Assembly: GCF_002078175.1 (NCBI RefSeq) | Contig: NZ_MWFK01000002.1 | Location: forward strand, 434,001-498,000 | DNA: 64,000 nt | Direction of reading: 5' to 3' | Source: Streptomyces sp. M41(2017) | GTDB taxonomy: Bacteria; Actinomycetota; Actinomycetes; Streptomycetales; Streptomycetaceae | Shown here: piece by piece, positions 1 to 8,350 of the stretch | Layout of the letters: the number at the start of each line of letters is the position of its first letter | Position numbering within the stretch: position 1 is the first letter of the stretch | Made by a program: the position numbers and the translations under genes | The notes under the pieces: model-generated | Told to the model about the DNA's origin: nothing | The model's input: the letters and a program-made list of their open reading frames with translations, nothing else | Databases searched by the model: none

Positions 1-495
1 GGCGACGTCCTCGGCGGCGATCGGCTGGATGGGCGTGGCGGGCAGACGGACGGTGTCGCCGTCGGCGGTCCAGGACAGGACGGCGTCCATGAACTCCATG
101 AACTGCGTGGCCCGGACGATCGAGTAGGGAAGGGGTCCGGCCTTGAGGACCTCCTCCTGGAGGACCTTGGCACGGTAGTAGTCCAGCTGCGGCACCCGGT
201 CCACACCGACGATCGAGAGGATGACGAAGTGACGGGCGCCGCCCTTGCGGGACGCGGTCAGGAGGTTGTCCATCGAGGTCTGGAAGAAGGCGAGGGAGGC
301 CTCGTCGAACGTCGGCGAGTTGGTCAGGTTGACGACGACGTCCGCTCCGGCGACCGCCCGGTCGAGTCCCTGGCCGCTGATGACGTCGATGCCGGTGGAC
401 TGGGAGTGCGGTACGGCCTCGTGTCCGGCGGCGTTGAGCTTCGTGACGACCTGCGAGCCGATCAGCCCGGTTCCGCCGATGACTGCGATCTGCAT
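1..495 (-). CDS. NmrA/SDR-like NAD(P)-binding protein (3' part cut off by window edge)
   Basis: The reading frame starts with ATG at 495 and runs off the left edge, giving 165 visible codons. The N-terminus has the Rossmann motif GGTGLIGS after a hydrophobic first strand (MQIAVI). It is followed by acidic and hydrophobic segments typical of atypical SDR proteins of the NmrA / NAD(P)H-binding group. The conserved-looking YYRAKVLQEE and SIVRATQFMEF stretches match that group. Such proteins are cytosolic and are often annotated as redox sensors or quinone/epimerase-like reductases; no substrate can be assigned here. It is divergent from the transketolase gene. Family is well supported, function unknown. 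Confidence 0.85.
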   Translation of the reverse strand, partial: MQIAVIGGTGLIGSQVVTKLNAAGHEAVPHSQSTGIDVISGQGLDRAVAGADVVVNLTNSPTFDEASLAFFQTSMDNLLTASRKGGARHFVILSIVGVDRVPQLDYYRAKVLQEEVLKAGPLPYSIVRATQFMEFMDAVLSWTADGDTVRLPATPIQPIAAEDVA

Positions 496-926
496 AGCGC
501 GCCTTTCGTCGATGAGTGGCACAAAACGAGTCAAAGTATGCATCCGCGACGTGGCCCCGAAGCGGTGCCACCGCCGACCGCGGGACGACGGCTCGACGGC
601 GACACGTCTGGTCGAGCCCACGCGTCGGCAGGAGCAGGCGTAGGCCGGTGAACCCGTACGGGGCACGGACGCGGTGCCGCCGGTCCAGGCTCTCGCCCGG
701 CAGCGGCCGGTGTCCGGCGAGAGGCGCGCGAGCCGGCGCCGACCGACCGCGAGCATCGCCGCCGATGTGGGTACTCGGACCGACGACAGCTGCGCGAGCG
801 GACGGAACCGGCATGAGAGCCCGGCCACCAGGCGAGTGCATTTTGAGCGACACCGGCACCCGGCGGGCATCCCTCTACAGATCGGCCCGCGGGATCCGTC
901 CGTACCGACGACGAAGGAGCAACAGC
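496..926. other. Divergent intergenic region
   Basis: This gap of about 430 bases lies between the divergent SDR-like gene and the transketolase. In-frame codons upstream of the transketolase ATG are open but Arg-rich and unlike transketolase N-termini, so they are not counted as coding. A GAAGGAGC ribosome binding site lies at about 913-920. No convincing promoter, operator or RNA was recognised. Confidence 0.5.
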
Positions 927-3146
927 ATGGCAAGCGAGCAGTCCGGCACGACGAATCGGCGCGGCAGGTCCGTGGCGAGCCCGGTGGCCGAGCGTGCGGG
1001 ATGGGACGACGTCGACGTGCGGGCGGTGGACACCGTGCGGCTGCTGGCGGCGGACGCGGTGCAGAAGGTCGGCAACGGCCACCCCGGTACGGCCATGAGT
1101 CTGGCCCCGCTGGCGTACCTGCTGTTCCAGAACGTGATGCGTCATGATCCGAGCGATGACCAGTGGCTGGGGCGGGACCGCTTCGTCCTGTCCTGCGGGC
1201 ACTCCAGCCTGACCCTCTACATCCAGCTCTACCTCGCCGGCTACGGACTGGAGCTGTCCGACCTGGAGGCGTACCGCACCTGGGACTCGGCCACTCCCGG
1301 CCATCCCGAGTACCGGCACACCCGGGGAGTGGAGATCACCACCGGGCCGCTGGGGCAGGGACTGGCGAGCGCCGTGGGGATGGCGATGGGTGCGCGCCGC
1401 GAGCGCGGCCTGCTGGACCCGGACGCGGAGCCGGGCAGCAGCCCCTTCGACCACCACGTCTACGTCATCGCTTCCGACGGCGACATGATGGAAGGGATCA
1501 CGAGCGAGGCCTCCTCGCTCGCCGGACACCAGCAGCTCGGCAACCTGACGGTGTTCTACGACTCCAACCACATCTCGATCGAGGACGACACGGACATCGC
1601 CTTCAGCGAGGACGTCCCGGCCCGCTACGCCGCCTACGGCTGGCACGTGCAGACCGTCGACTGGACCGTCACGGGCGAGTACGTCGAGGACGTCGACGCG
1701 CTCCTGGCAGCCGTTCGTGCCGCTCAGGAGGAGACGGACCGGCCCTCGCTGATCATGCTGCGCACCCTGATCGGCTGGCCCGCCCCCACGAAGCAGAACA
1801 CCGGCAAGGCCCACGGTTCCGCGCTGGGGGACGAGGAGGTCGCCGGGACGAAGGAGGTGCTCGGGTTCGACCCCGGGCAGGACTTCACCGTCGAACCCGA
1901 GGTTCTGGAGCGCACCCGTCAGGTCTCCGAACGCGCCTCCGGGACGCGCGCCGCGTGGGACGAGCAGTTCGCGGCCTGGCGGGCGGCGAACCCCGACCGG
2001 GCGAAGCTGCTGGAGCGTCTGCAGGCGCAGCGCCTGCCCGACGGCTGGACCGACGCCCTGCCCGCCTTCCCGGCCGACGAGAAGGGCATGGCCACCCGAG
2101 CCGCCTCCGGTGAGGTTCTCAGCGCGCTGGCACCCGTCCTGCCCGAACTGTGGGGCGGCTCGGCCGACTTGGCGGGCAGCAACAACACGACCATGGACGG
2201 GGAGCCGTCCTTCGTCCCGGCCAACCGACAGACCAAGGACTTCAAGGGCGGTCCCTACGGGCGCACCCTGCACTTCGGTATCCGGGAACACGCCATGGGG
2301 GCGATCCTCAACGGCATCGCCCTGCAGAGCCTCACCCGCCCCTACGGCGGCACCTTCCTGACCTTCTCGGACTACATGCGCCCCGCCGTGCGCCTGGCCG
2401 CGTTGATGAAGCTCCCCGTCACGTACGTGTGGACGCACGACTCCATCGGCCTCGGCGAGGACGGCCCGACCCATCAACCGGTCGAACACCTCGCCGCGCT
2501 GCGCGCCGTCCCGGGTCTGGACGTGGTGCGCCCGGGTGACGCCAACGAGACCGCCGCGTGCTGGGCAGCCATCCTGGAACACACGGACCGCCCCGCCGCA
2601 CTGGTCCTGACCCGGCAGAACGTTCCCGTACTGGACCGTGGCGACGGCACCTACGCCGCGTCGGGTGAGGCCGCCCGGGGTGCGTACGTACTCACCGACG
2701 GAGCCGAGGGCGGTTCGGAGCCCGACGTCATCCTCATCGCCACGGGGTCCGAAGTGCACATCGCCCTGGAGGCCCGCGAACTGCTGGCGGCCGACGGCCT
2801 GGCGGTGCGGGTCGTCTCGATGCCCTGCCAGGAGTGGTTCGCCGCCCAGCCCGTGGCGTACCAGGACGAGGTCCTGCCTCCTTCCGTACGAGCCCGGGTC
2901 AGCGTGGAGGCGGCGGTGGGCCAGGGCTGGCGCGAGGTGGTGGGCGATGCCGGACGCATCGTGAGTCTGGAGCACTACGGCGCGTCCGCGGACTACCAGC
3001 GCCTGTACTCCGAGTTCGGCATCACCCCCGAAGCGATCGCTGCCGCGGCCCGCGACAGCATCCAGGACGCCGACGGCACCCCCCGCCCCGGCGGCTACCG
3101 ACAGACCTACGCCCCGAAGGACGGCGGCACGGGCGACCGCCCCTGA
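927..3146 (+). CDS. tkt: Transketolase
   Basis: Thiamine-diphosphate enzyme of the non-oxidative pentose phosphate pathway, transferring two-carbon ketol units between sugar phosphates in the cytosol. The 739-residue product is slightly longer than usual (about 660-700) because of a polar N-terminal tail. It has the N-terminal TPP domain with GNGHPGTAMS near residue 50, the TPP motif SDGDMMEG near 184, the Tkt signature GEDGPTHQP near 510, and a C-terminal domain with ATGSEVHIALEA. ATG at 927 was chosen because GAAGGAGC precedes it and the upstream extension is not transketolase-like. The gene stands alone, away from the usual tal-zwf neighbours, so it is probably a second copy. It ends at a strong palindrome. 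Confidence 0.95.
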   Translation: MASEQSGTTNRRGRSVASPVAERAGWDDVDVRAVDTVRLLAADAVQKVGNGHPGTAMSLAPLAYLLFQNVMRHDPSDDQWLGRDRFVLSCGHSSLTLYIQLYLAGYGLELSDLEAYRTWDSATPGHPEYRHTRGVEITTGPLGQGLASAVGMAMGARRERGLLDPDAEPGSSPFDHHVYVIASDGDMMEGITSEASSLAGHQQLGNLTVFYDSNHISIEDDTDIAFSEDVPARYAAYGWHVQTVDWTVTGEYVEDVDALLAAVRAAQEETDRPSLIMLRTLIGWPAPTKQNTGKAHGSALGDEEVAGTKEVLGFDPGQDFTVEPEVLERTRQVSERASGTRAAWDEQFAAWRAANPDRAKLLERLQAQRLPDGWTDALPAFPADEKGMATRAASGEVLSALAPVLPELWGGSADLAGSNNTTMDGEPSFVPANRQTKDFKGGPYGRTLHFGIREHAMGAILNGIALQSLTRPYGGTFLTFSDYMRPAVRLAALMKLPVTYVWTHDSIGLGEDGPTHQPVEHLAALRAVPGLDVVRPGDANETAACWAAILEHTDRPAALVLTRQNVPVLDRGDGTYAASGEAARGAYVLTDGAEGGSEPDVILIATGSEVHIALEARELLAADGLAVRVVSMPCQEWFAAQPVAYQDEVLPPSVRARVSVEAAVGQGWREVVGDAGRIVSLEHYGASADYQRLYSEFGITPEAIAAAARDSIQDADGTPRPGGYRQTYAPKDGGTGDRP

Positions 3147-3157
3147 CACACCTTCAC

Positions 3158-3201
3158 GGCTCCCCCGTACGCTTCCCGGCCGGGAAGCGTACGGGGGAGC
3201 C
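3158..3201. terminator. Perfect 44-nt palindrome, bidirectional terminator
   Basis: A perfect 22-bp inverted repeat with no spacer is centred between 3179 and 3180. It lies 11 bases past the transketolase stop and 11 bases before the stop of the convergent secreted-protein gene. Its position and symmetry fit a rho-independent terminator without a U-tract, as is common in Streptomyces, serving both genes. Confidence 0.85.
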
Positions 3202-3212
3202 GCGGCGGCGGG

Positions 3213-5039
3213 TCAGTGCCGGTGCGCCGAGGGCCCCGTGGTGAGGGTGAGCGTCTGCTCGGCCGCCGTGCGGCCCCCGCCGACCGGGCCTTCCTTGGTG
3301 TCCGTCCATGCCCGCGTCGGGGTGGTCTCCGCGAGCCTGGTCGGGTTGCCGGACAGCCCCAGGACGAGTCCGCTGTAGCGGTTGACCAGGCGGTACGTTC
3401 CGGTTGCCGCGCCCCTCGTGGTCGTGGAGGGGACGACGAACCACTGCTGCCCGACCGTGGGGCCGCCGGCCCGCGCGGTGGTCACCGTGGGCTTGGCTCC
3501 CCACGCTCGCCCGGCGTCGCTCGTGGCGTCGACGCCGAGGAGCCCTCCGGTGGAGGCGTTCGCGATGCGGTACGAGCCGTCGCCGTCGGAGGTGAACTTC
3601 CACCGGCCCAACGGTGAACTGCCGTCCCCGGCAAGAGAGGTGGTCGCCGCACCGCCTTGCACCTGGGCGAGGAGCCGCCCGGTCCCGCTCGCGATGGTGC
3701 AGGTCTTCCCCGAGACGACGGGAGCGGCGGGGACGCTGGTGTCGACGACGGTCTCGTAGTACTCGCCGTCGGTGCCGTCTGCGCACTGGAACGAGCAGTA
3801 GCTGCGGAACCTCTTGCCGACGATGGTCGACCCGGTCCGGTTCACCGAGTCGAGCATCCAGCGGTACCAGGAGCCGGTCCGGTAGCCGCCGGTGTCGCCG
3901 AGCAGGCGCCACTTCTGGGTGGCGAGGTTGTCGGTCGCGTAGAAGCGCTGCGGCTCGGAGGAGTCCTGCACGACGGCTTCGGGCTGTCCGATGTAGAGGC
4001 CCAGGTGGGCGTCGTACGCGATGTTCATCGTCAGCAGGTCGGACTTGGCGGGCAGTGTGCCGGCCTTCTGCTGTTCGGCGACGCTGCCGGGGTTGCGCGG
4101 GTCGTAGTCGTGCCCGACAGCCGTGTAGCCGGTGGGGTGTTCGGCGTCGACGGGCTCCATGTTGCTCTCCAGGCCGCCGAGTCCGGGCTGCGACCAAGCG
4201 CCGCCGTACCACTTCTTCCACGAGCCGGGCGCCATCTTCGCGGACATCGGGGCGCGGGCCACGTGGGCGCGGCTGCCGTCGGTCCAGCCTCCGGGGACGC
4301 CGGCCTTCGGTATCGCGCGGGAGTTGTAGTAGACGTAGAAGTAGCCGGAGGCGGTGTCCACGAACAGGCGGGGGTCACCGTCGCCGTAGTCGTAGGTCTC
4401 GTGCGGAAACGCCGTGTCGTCACCTCTCCTGGTGCTGTACGGCGAGGTCAGCACATGGCTCTTGAAATGCCACGTCCGGCCCTGGTCCTTCGAAACGGTG
4501 TAGTCGATCGCGTCGTAGTGGAGACCGTCGCCGAAGGGGCTCGGGGTGAACTCGTTGTGGACGAGGCCGTACCAGTCTCCGCTGTCGGGATCGACCCACA
4601 CGCCCATCAGGTCGCAGTAGTTCTTCTGCGCGTAGCTCGACGTGTCCGGGGCGTACGTGGACTCGCGGCCGGTGGGGCTGTTGTTGCAGCGCCAGGTGGT
4701 GTCGTCGTTGCGATCGCGCGGGTCGGCGGGGTTCACGGCGTCGCTCAACGCCGCGTCGCGGGTGGCCGCGTCGAAGTTCGCGCCGGAATAGAAGGTCCAC
4801 TCGCGAGGGTCGTCCGCGCCGTACAACGCGTGGGCCGACTGGTAGTGGAACGAGCCGTCCTTGTCGATGTAAGTCGCGGCCGGGCTGTCGTCGGGGTGGG
4901 TCCACGCGCCCTTCGCGCCGACGGAGACCGTGAAGGTGGGGGCTTCGGCGGACGCGGGCCGGGTGGTGAAGCCGCCGAGCAGCATCGCGCCGGCGGCGGC
5001 CAGCGCGCAGACGGCCTTGGTTCCTGGACGAGCTGGCAC
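3213..5039 (-). CDS. Secreted beta-propeller-like protein with C-terminal ricin-type lectin domain
   Basis: A 608-residue secreted protein. The signal peptide has a hydrophobic core (VCALAAAGAMLLGGF) and an AxA-type site (ASAEA). The middle (about 40-430) is rich in Trp, Tyr and Asp with DPRLFVDTASGYFYVYYNS, resembling five-bladed propellers of sialidase/GH43-like enzymes. The C-terminal 150 residues have the ricin B-type pattern (RLLAQVQGG, GLLGVD, QQWFVV, YRLVNRYSGLVLGL), a carbohydrate-binding fold. GTG at 5039 has AGGAG five bases upstream and is preferred to the ATG at 5054. The promoter overlaps a ROK operator, so sugar-controlled expression is likely. Glycoside hydrolase activity is an inference; lectin binding is better supported. 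Confidence 0.75.
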   Translation of the reverse strand: MPARPGTKAVCALAAAGAMLLGGFTTRPASAEAPTFTVSVGAKGAWTHPDDSPAATYIDKDGSFHYQSAHALYGADDPREWTFYSGANFDAATRDAALSDAVNPADPRDRNDDTTWRCNNSPTGRESTYAPDTSSYAQKNYCDLMGVWVDPDSGDWYGLVHNEFTPSPFGDGLHYDAIDYTVSKDQGRTWHFKSHVLTSPYSTRRGDDTAFPHETYDYGDGDPRLFVDTASGYFYVYYNSRAIPKAGVPGGWTDGSRAHVARAPMSAKMAPGSWKKWYGGAWSQPGLGGLESNMEPVDAEHPTGYTAVGHDYDPRNPGSVAEQQKAGTLPAKSDLLTMNIAYDAHLGLYIGQPEAVVQDSSEPQRFYATDNLATQKWRLLGDTGGYRTGSWYRWMLDSVNRTGSTIVGKRFRSYCSFQCADGTDGEYYETVVDTSVPAAPVVSGKTCTIASGTGRLLAQVQGGAATTSLAGDGSSPLGRWKFTSDGDGSYRIANASTGGLLGVDATSDAGRAWGAKPTVTTARAGGPTVGQQWFVVPSTTTRGAATGTYRLVNRYSGLVLGLSGNPTRLAETTPTRAWTDTKEGPVGGGRTAAEQTLTLTTGPSAHRH

Positions 5040-5180
5040 AACTGCTCCTCTCATGCCTGAACACGCCGTGTCGACAGGGCTGTTCAGGAGGGGCGAGACG
5101 TCCGGAGGGGGGCGCCGACGCGAGCAGGCCGGGGCCGTCGGACCGTGGGGGTTCGCAGGGCGTTCGTGGTGCCGGTTGAT

Positions 5181-5205
5181 TTAGTTCGACTAGAATCCGA
5201 ACTAA
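5181..5205. promoter_or_regulatory. ROK-type operator
   Basis: Perfect 8-bp arms TTAGTTCG and CGAACTAA are separated by 9 bases. The site lies between the ROK regulator gene and the divergent secreted lectin gene. AT-rich palindromes of this kind are typical of ROK repressors. It overlaps the spacer and -10 box of the predicted minus-strand promoter, so binding should repress the secreted-protein gene. Confidence 0.7.
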
Positions 5206-5220
5206 TACAGAAGCTGTCAA
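5192..5220 (-). promoter_or_regulatory. Predicted sigma-70-type promoter of the secreted lectin gene
   Basis: Read on the minus strand, a perfect TTGACA (5220-5215) is followed by a 17-base spacer and GATTCT (5197-5192) as a weak -10. The operator palindrome covers the spacer end and the -10. No experimental start site is available. Confidence 0.5.
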
Positions 5221-5347
5221 GGACTACGGTGGACCGGGCACGCGAGGATCTCCCCTCAACCCGGTTGCCGGCCGGAGCACTTGTCAGCACGGGAACGACG
5301 GCCCACGCACCGGTCGCGGGCCAGGGAGGGACATCGGTGAGCCGCAC

Positions 5348-6619
5348 GTGACCGAACTCGACATGACGCGGCTGCCGCATGCCGCCCTCCCGGACGCCAC
5401 CGGCCCGCGGGACCGGGCGTCCGTCCGCCGTACGAACCTGGGGGCGGTGCTGGGCCTGCTGCGCGACAGCGGCCCGCGCTCCCGCGCACAGATAGCGATC
5501 GACACCGGCCTGCCCAAACCGACGGTCACCAGCCTCGTCGCCGAACTCGTCGCCCTGCGCCTGGTCCGCGAGGGCCCCGCGCGGAGGGAAGGAGCCGTGG
5601 GCCGCCCCGGCACACTGGTGGAGCTGGACGGTGGGGCCATCTGCGGCGTCGGCGTGGAGATCAGCACCGGCTACGTCCACATCCTCGCGCTGGCCCTCGA
5701 CGGGACAGAGGTCCACGAGGACCGGATCTCGCTCGCGGTCAGGGACGAAGGCCCGGACGCGACGCTGGACTTGACGTCCGTTCACCTGGCCGACTGCCTC
5801 GCCGCCCTCGACCGCGAAGGCAGGCGCCCGGTCGGACTCACGCTCGCCCTGCCCGGCGTCATCGACATAGCCTCGGCCACGGTCACGTACGCCCCTGGGA
5901 TCGGCTGGCGCGACGTGGCCGTCGCCGACGCGCTGCGGACACGCCTCGAGCGGGCCGTCCCGGGGACGCTCCCGCCGATCGCCGTGGACAACGACGCCAA
6001 GCTGGCCGCTCTCGCCGAGTACGCGCAGGTGCGCGGCTCCGGTGTGCACGACATGCTGTGCATCACCGGGGAGCGGGGCATCGGGGCCGGCATCGTCAAC
6101 GACGGCCGACTGCTCCGCGGCGCCGCCGGATTCGCCGGCGAGGTCGGCCACATGCCCCTCGATCCGCACCGCAACCCCTGCGTCTGTGGTCGTTACGGCT
6201 GCTGGCAGACCATGGTCGGTCTGGACGCCATCCTTCGGCTCGCCGCACCCGGCAACGACCCGGTCCATGACCCTGACGTCGAACTCGCCATCCGACTGGG
6301 CGACGTGCGCCGCCGGGCCGAGGCCGGCGATCCCCGCACCATCAGCGCGCTGGACCGGGTGGCACATGACCTCGGCCTCGGCCTCGCGCTGCTGGCCGAT
6401 GTTCTCAATCCCCGACTCGTGATCCTGGGCGGCTACTTCACCCACATCGGTGACCTGTTCCTGGACACCGTCCGCGAGAGTGTCCGGGCCCGGGTGATGG
6501 CACCGCAGGCGGGAGGCTGCGAAGTACGCCTTTCCACCCTGGGGTTCACGGCAGCGGCACGCGGCGGGGCCCAGCTCGCACTCGACGCGGTCTACCGGCG
6601 GCCCGCCCTGTTGTCGTAG
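5348..6619 (+). CDS. ROK family transcriptional regulator
   Basis: A 423-residue repressor of the NagC/XylR type. An N-terminal winged helix-turn-helix (about 27-80, RAQIAIDTGLPKPTVTSLV) is followed by a sugar-kinase-fold ROK domain. It carries DNDAKLAALAE near residue 215 and the zinc motif CVCGRYGCW near 280. ROK regulators normally release DNA on binding a sugar or sugar phosphate. The GTG start at 5348 lacks a close ribosome binding site; GGAGGG at 5325-5330 sits 17 bases upstream, in front of a 4-codon GTG ORF at 5337 that ends inside this start (ATG at 5363 is an alternative). The gene is divergent from the lectin gene across a fitting operator, so it probably controls that gene and possibly itself. 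Confidence 0.9.
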   Translation: MTELDMTRLPHAALPDATGPRDRASVRRTNLGAVLGLLRDSGPRSRAQIAIDTGLPKPTVTSLVAELVALRLVREGPARREGAVGRPGTLVELDGGAICGVGVEISTGYVHILALALDGTEVHEDRISLAVRDEGPDATLDLTSVHLADCLAALDREGRRPVGLTLALPGVIDIASATVTYAPGIGWRDVAVADALRTRLERAVPGTLPPIAVDNDAKLAALAEYAQVRGSGVHDMLCITGERGIGAGIVNDGRLLRGAAGFAGEVGHMPLDPHRNPCVCGRYGCWQTMVGLDAILRLAAPGNDPVHDPDVELAIRLGDVRRRAEAGDPRTISALDRVAHDLGLGLALLADVLNPRLVILGGYFTHIGDLFLDTVRESVRARVMAPQAGGCEVRLSTLGFTAAARGGAQLALDAVYRRPALLS

Positions 6620-6925
6620 CACGGGGCGGGGTGGCGAGCCCGGGGGCAGGTGCGAAGGCCGGTGGAGCGCGGCTTCGGTCACGCCCGGTGCCGGGTGAGT
6701 CCCGGCGCCCTCGCATCCGATCGCGCCCGCGAGCGTGGGCACGCGTGTCGGCACGGCCCGGACGGCACCCTTCCATCAGAGTTCCCGTACGGGCCATGTC
6801 GCGCGCCGGGTCGCATCACCCCGGACGCGCGACAGCCGTCGCATGAGGGAAGGTATGGGGATGAAGCACGGTGACGCCGACAGACTTCGAGGCCCGACAT
6901 GCCGGGTGACGAGGAGGTGGAGGTG
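6620..6925. other. Intergenic region before the DNA glycosylase
   Basis: About 300 bases between two co-oriented genes. It ends with GAGGAGGTGGAGGTG, which supplies a strong ribosome binding site for the next gene. No clear terminator or operator was recognised. Confidence 0.4.
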
Positions 6926-7507
6926 ATGGGGTTCAGCCGTGCCGAGCTGGAGAGTTTCCGAGGCGGGTCGCTGCCCGACCTCCTCGGTCCTCGTACGCGG
7001 CTGCTCTTCGTGGGAGTCAACCCTGGACTGTCGGCCGTGGCCCTGCAGGCGCCCTTCCCCAGCCGTACCAACCGCTTCTACCCGGCCTTGTACAGGGCGG
7101 GTATCACCGAGCGGCTGATCGACGCCTCCTCCGGGTTCGCCCCCGGCGACCGGGAATACCTCGTCGAGCGGGGCGTCGGGGTCACCGCCCTCGTCCCGAA
7201 GGCCACCGCACGAGCGGACGAACTGACCGCGGCGGAACTGGTCGCGGGAGCAGAGGCCCTGGCCGAGACGGTCGAGCGCGTCGAGCCGCACGTGGTCGCC
7301 GTTCTCGGGATCACCGCGTTCCGGGTCGCGTTCGCGATGCCCAAGGCCCGTGTCGGCCGCCAGCCGGGCCTGTTCGCCGGCGCACAGCTGTGGGTCGTGC
7401 CCAACCCGAGCGGTCTCAACGCCCACTCCTCGCTCGCGGACCTGGCCGTCGCCTATCGCGAGGTCGCTGTCGCCGCCGGAATCGAGCTCGTGCCGACTTC
7501 ACCGTAG
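6926..7507 (+). CDS. mug: Mismatch-specific uracil/thymine DNA glycosylase (Mug/TDG family)
   Basis: A 193-residue base-excision repair enzyme of UDG family 2, which removes U or T from G:U and G:T mismatches. Motif 1 is GVNPG (residues about 30-34; the Asn positions the catalytic water) and motif 2 is NPSGLN near residue 157. Phe/Arg segments between (SRTNRFYPALYRAG) also match Mug. ATG at 6926 follows a GGAGG element directly and is favoured over the upstream ATG at 6899. The gene is convergent with a small secreted-protein gene, with only 8 bases between the stops. No regulatory site was seen. Confidence 0.9.
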   Translation: MGFSRAELESFRGGSLPDLLGPRTRLLFVGVNPGLSAVALQAPFPSRTNRFYPALYRAGITERLIDASSGFAPGDREYLVERGVGVTALVPKATARADELTAAELVAGAEALAETVERVEPHVVAVLGITAFRVAFAMPKARVGRQPGLFAGAQLWVVPNPSGLNAHSSLADLAVAYREVAVAAGIELVPTSP

Positions 7508-7515
7508 AGCACACG

Positions 7516-7908
7516 TCAGCAGCGCGGAAGCGGATTCGTCTCGTCGATGACGTCACTGTCCTTCACGAAGCCCCAGCCGTCGTGACCGAGGTGAGGATTG
7601 TCGGCGAGCGTGTAGATCCAGCGGTTGGGATGGGGACCACCGCCGCCGGTCGGATCGCCCTCGTACCGACAGGTGAACCAGTTGCTGTCGGAGTTGAGGT
7701 AGCCGACGGTCTGCCCGGCCCACTGGACGCGGATCCCCGGCTTGTTCTCGCACCACCAGTGGCCGTTGAGCGCGTCGACCTCGCAGGTGGACACCGCGGC
7801 GCTCCCCGAAGGCCGGGCGACCGCCGCGCTCGTCAAGGTGCTGACCAGAAGGAACGCGCAGGCTACGGAGCCCGCGAGACGGCCGCCGCGCGGCAGGGTC
7901 TTCATCAT
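7516..7908 (-). CDS. Small secreted Cys-containing protein, SH3-like
   Basis: A 130-residue protein with an Arg-rich N-terminus, a hydrophobic signal core (GSVACAFLLVSTLTSAA) and a likely AxA cleavage (AVARP). The mature part has four Cys (CEVDALNGHWWC, a central FTCRYEG and a C-terminal Cys), suggesting disulfides, and many Trp/Tyr. The pattern VQWAGQTVGYLNS...RWIYT...GWGFVKDSDV resembles secreted bacterial SH3-like domains of Streptomyces, known without assigned function. The start is either of two adjacent ATGs at 7908/7905. It is convergent with mug. Exported location is well supported; biochemical role is not. Confidence 0.75.
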   Translation of the reverse strand: MMKTLPRGGRLAGSVACAFLLVSTLTSAAVARPSGSAAVSTCEVDALNGHWWCENKPGIRVQWAGQTVGYLNSDSNWFTCRYEGDPTGGGGPHPNRWIYTLADNPHLGHDGWGFVKDSDVIDETNPLPRC

Positions 7909-8350
7909 GAACACATCCCGGAAGTCGGTGGCCTCGAGTGCTCCCACCCTCACGGGCCCGGCGACGAGATGCCATCCATTCCATCAGCGTCGAACAGTCG
8001 GGCACCGACGGCCTGGTCCACCGCCCTCAACCTGAAAGGGCCGCTCCGGGACCGCACGGTCGCCACCCGAGCGACACCAGAGCGGCCCCCGACCACTTCC
8101 CCGGCCACGACCACCCGCACAGCATCCGGGCCGCCCGCTCTGTTCGAGCAGTGTTCGCGCGCTGTACGTTTTCTCCGTGTGTCATGGCGGACGGTCGTGA
8201 ACGCGACGGGTGCAATCCGATGTTCGGCTGCAATCCTGGGTGCTCACTTCCGTTCTCACTCTGGGTTGCACGCCCGGTGGCCCGGACTGACAACGTTGTC
8301 TATCGCCAGGGTCCAACGGTGCGTGCGTACAGCGACGCTGGAGAAGTCAC
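7909..8350. other. Divergent intergenic region upstream of GH92
   Basis: About 440 bases between divergent secreted-protein genes. It holds a LacI-type palindrome at 8289-8300 and a GGAGAAG ribosome binding site at about 8340-8346 before the GH92 GTG. No other element was recognised. Confidence 0.5.
8289..8300. promoter_or_regulatory. LacI-type operator palindrome upstream of GH92
   Basis: GACAACGTTGTC is a perfect 12-bp palindrome with the central CG typical of LacI-family sites in actinobacteria. It lies about 50 bases before the GH92 start. No LacI gene is in the window, so the regulator would act in trans. Confidence 0.6.

Noticed and set aside
531..3149. Long minus-strand ORF opposite the transketolase
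   Set aside because: It is the high-GC mirror frame of a clear transketolase, with Arg/Gly/Val-rich composition and no family match.
7390..8350. In-frame upstream extension of the GH92 reading frame
   Set aside because: It overlaps the mug gene and the intergenic region with Arg/Pro-rich sequence. The true N-terminus is in the other frame from 8351.
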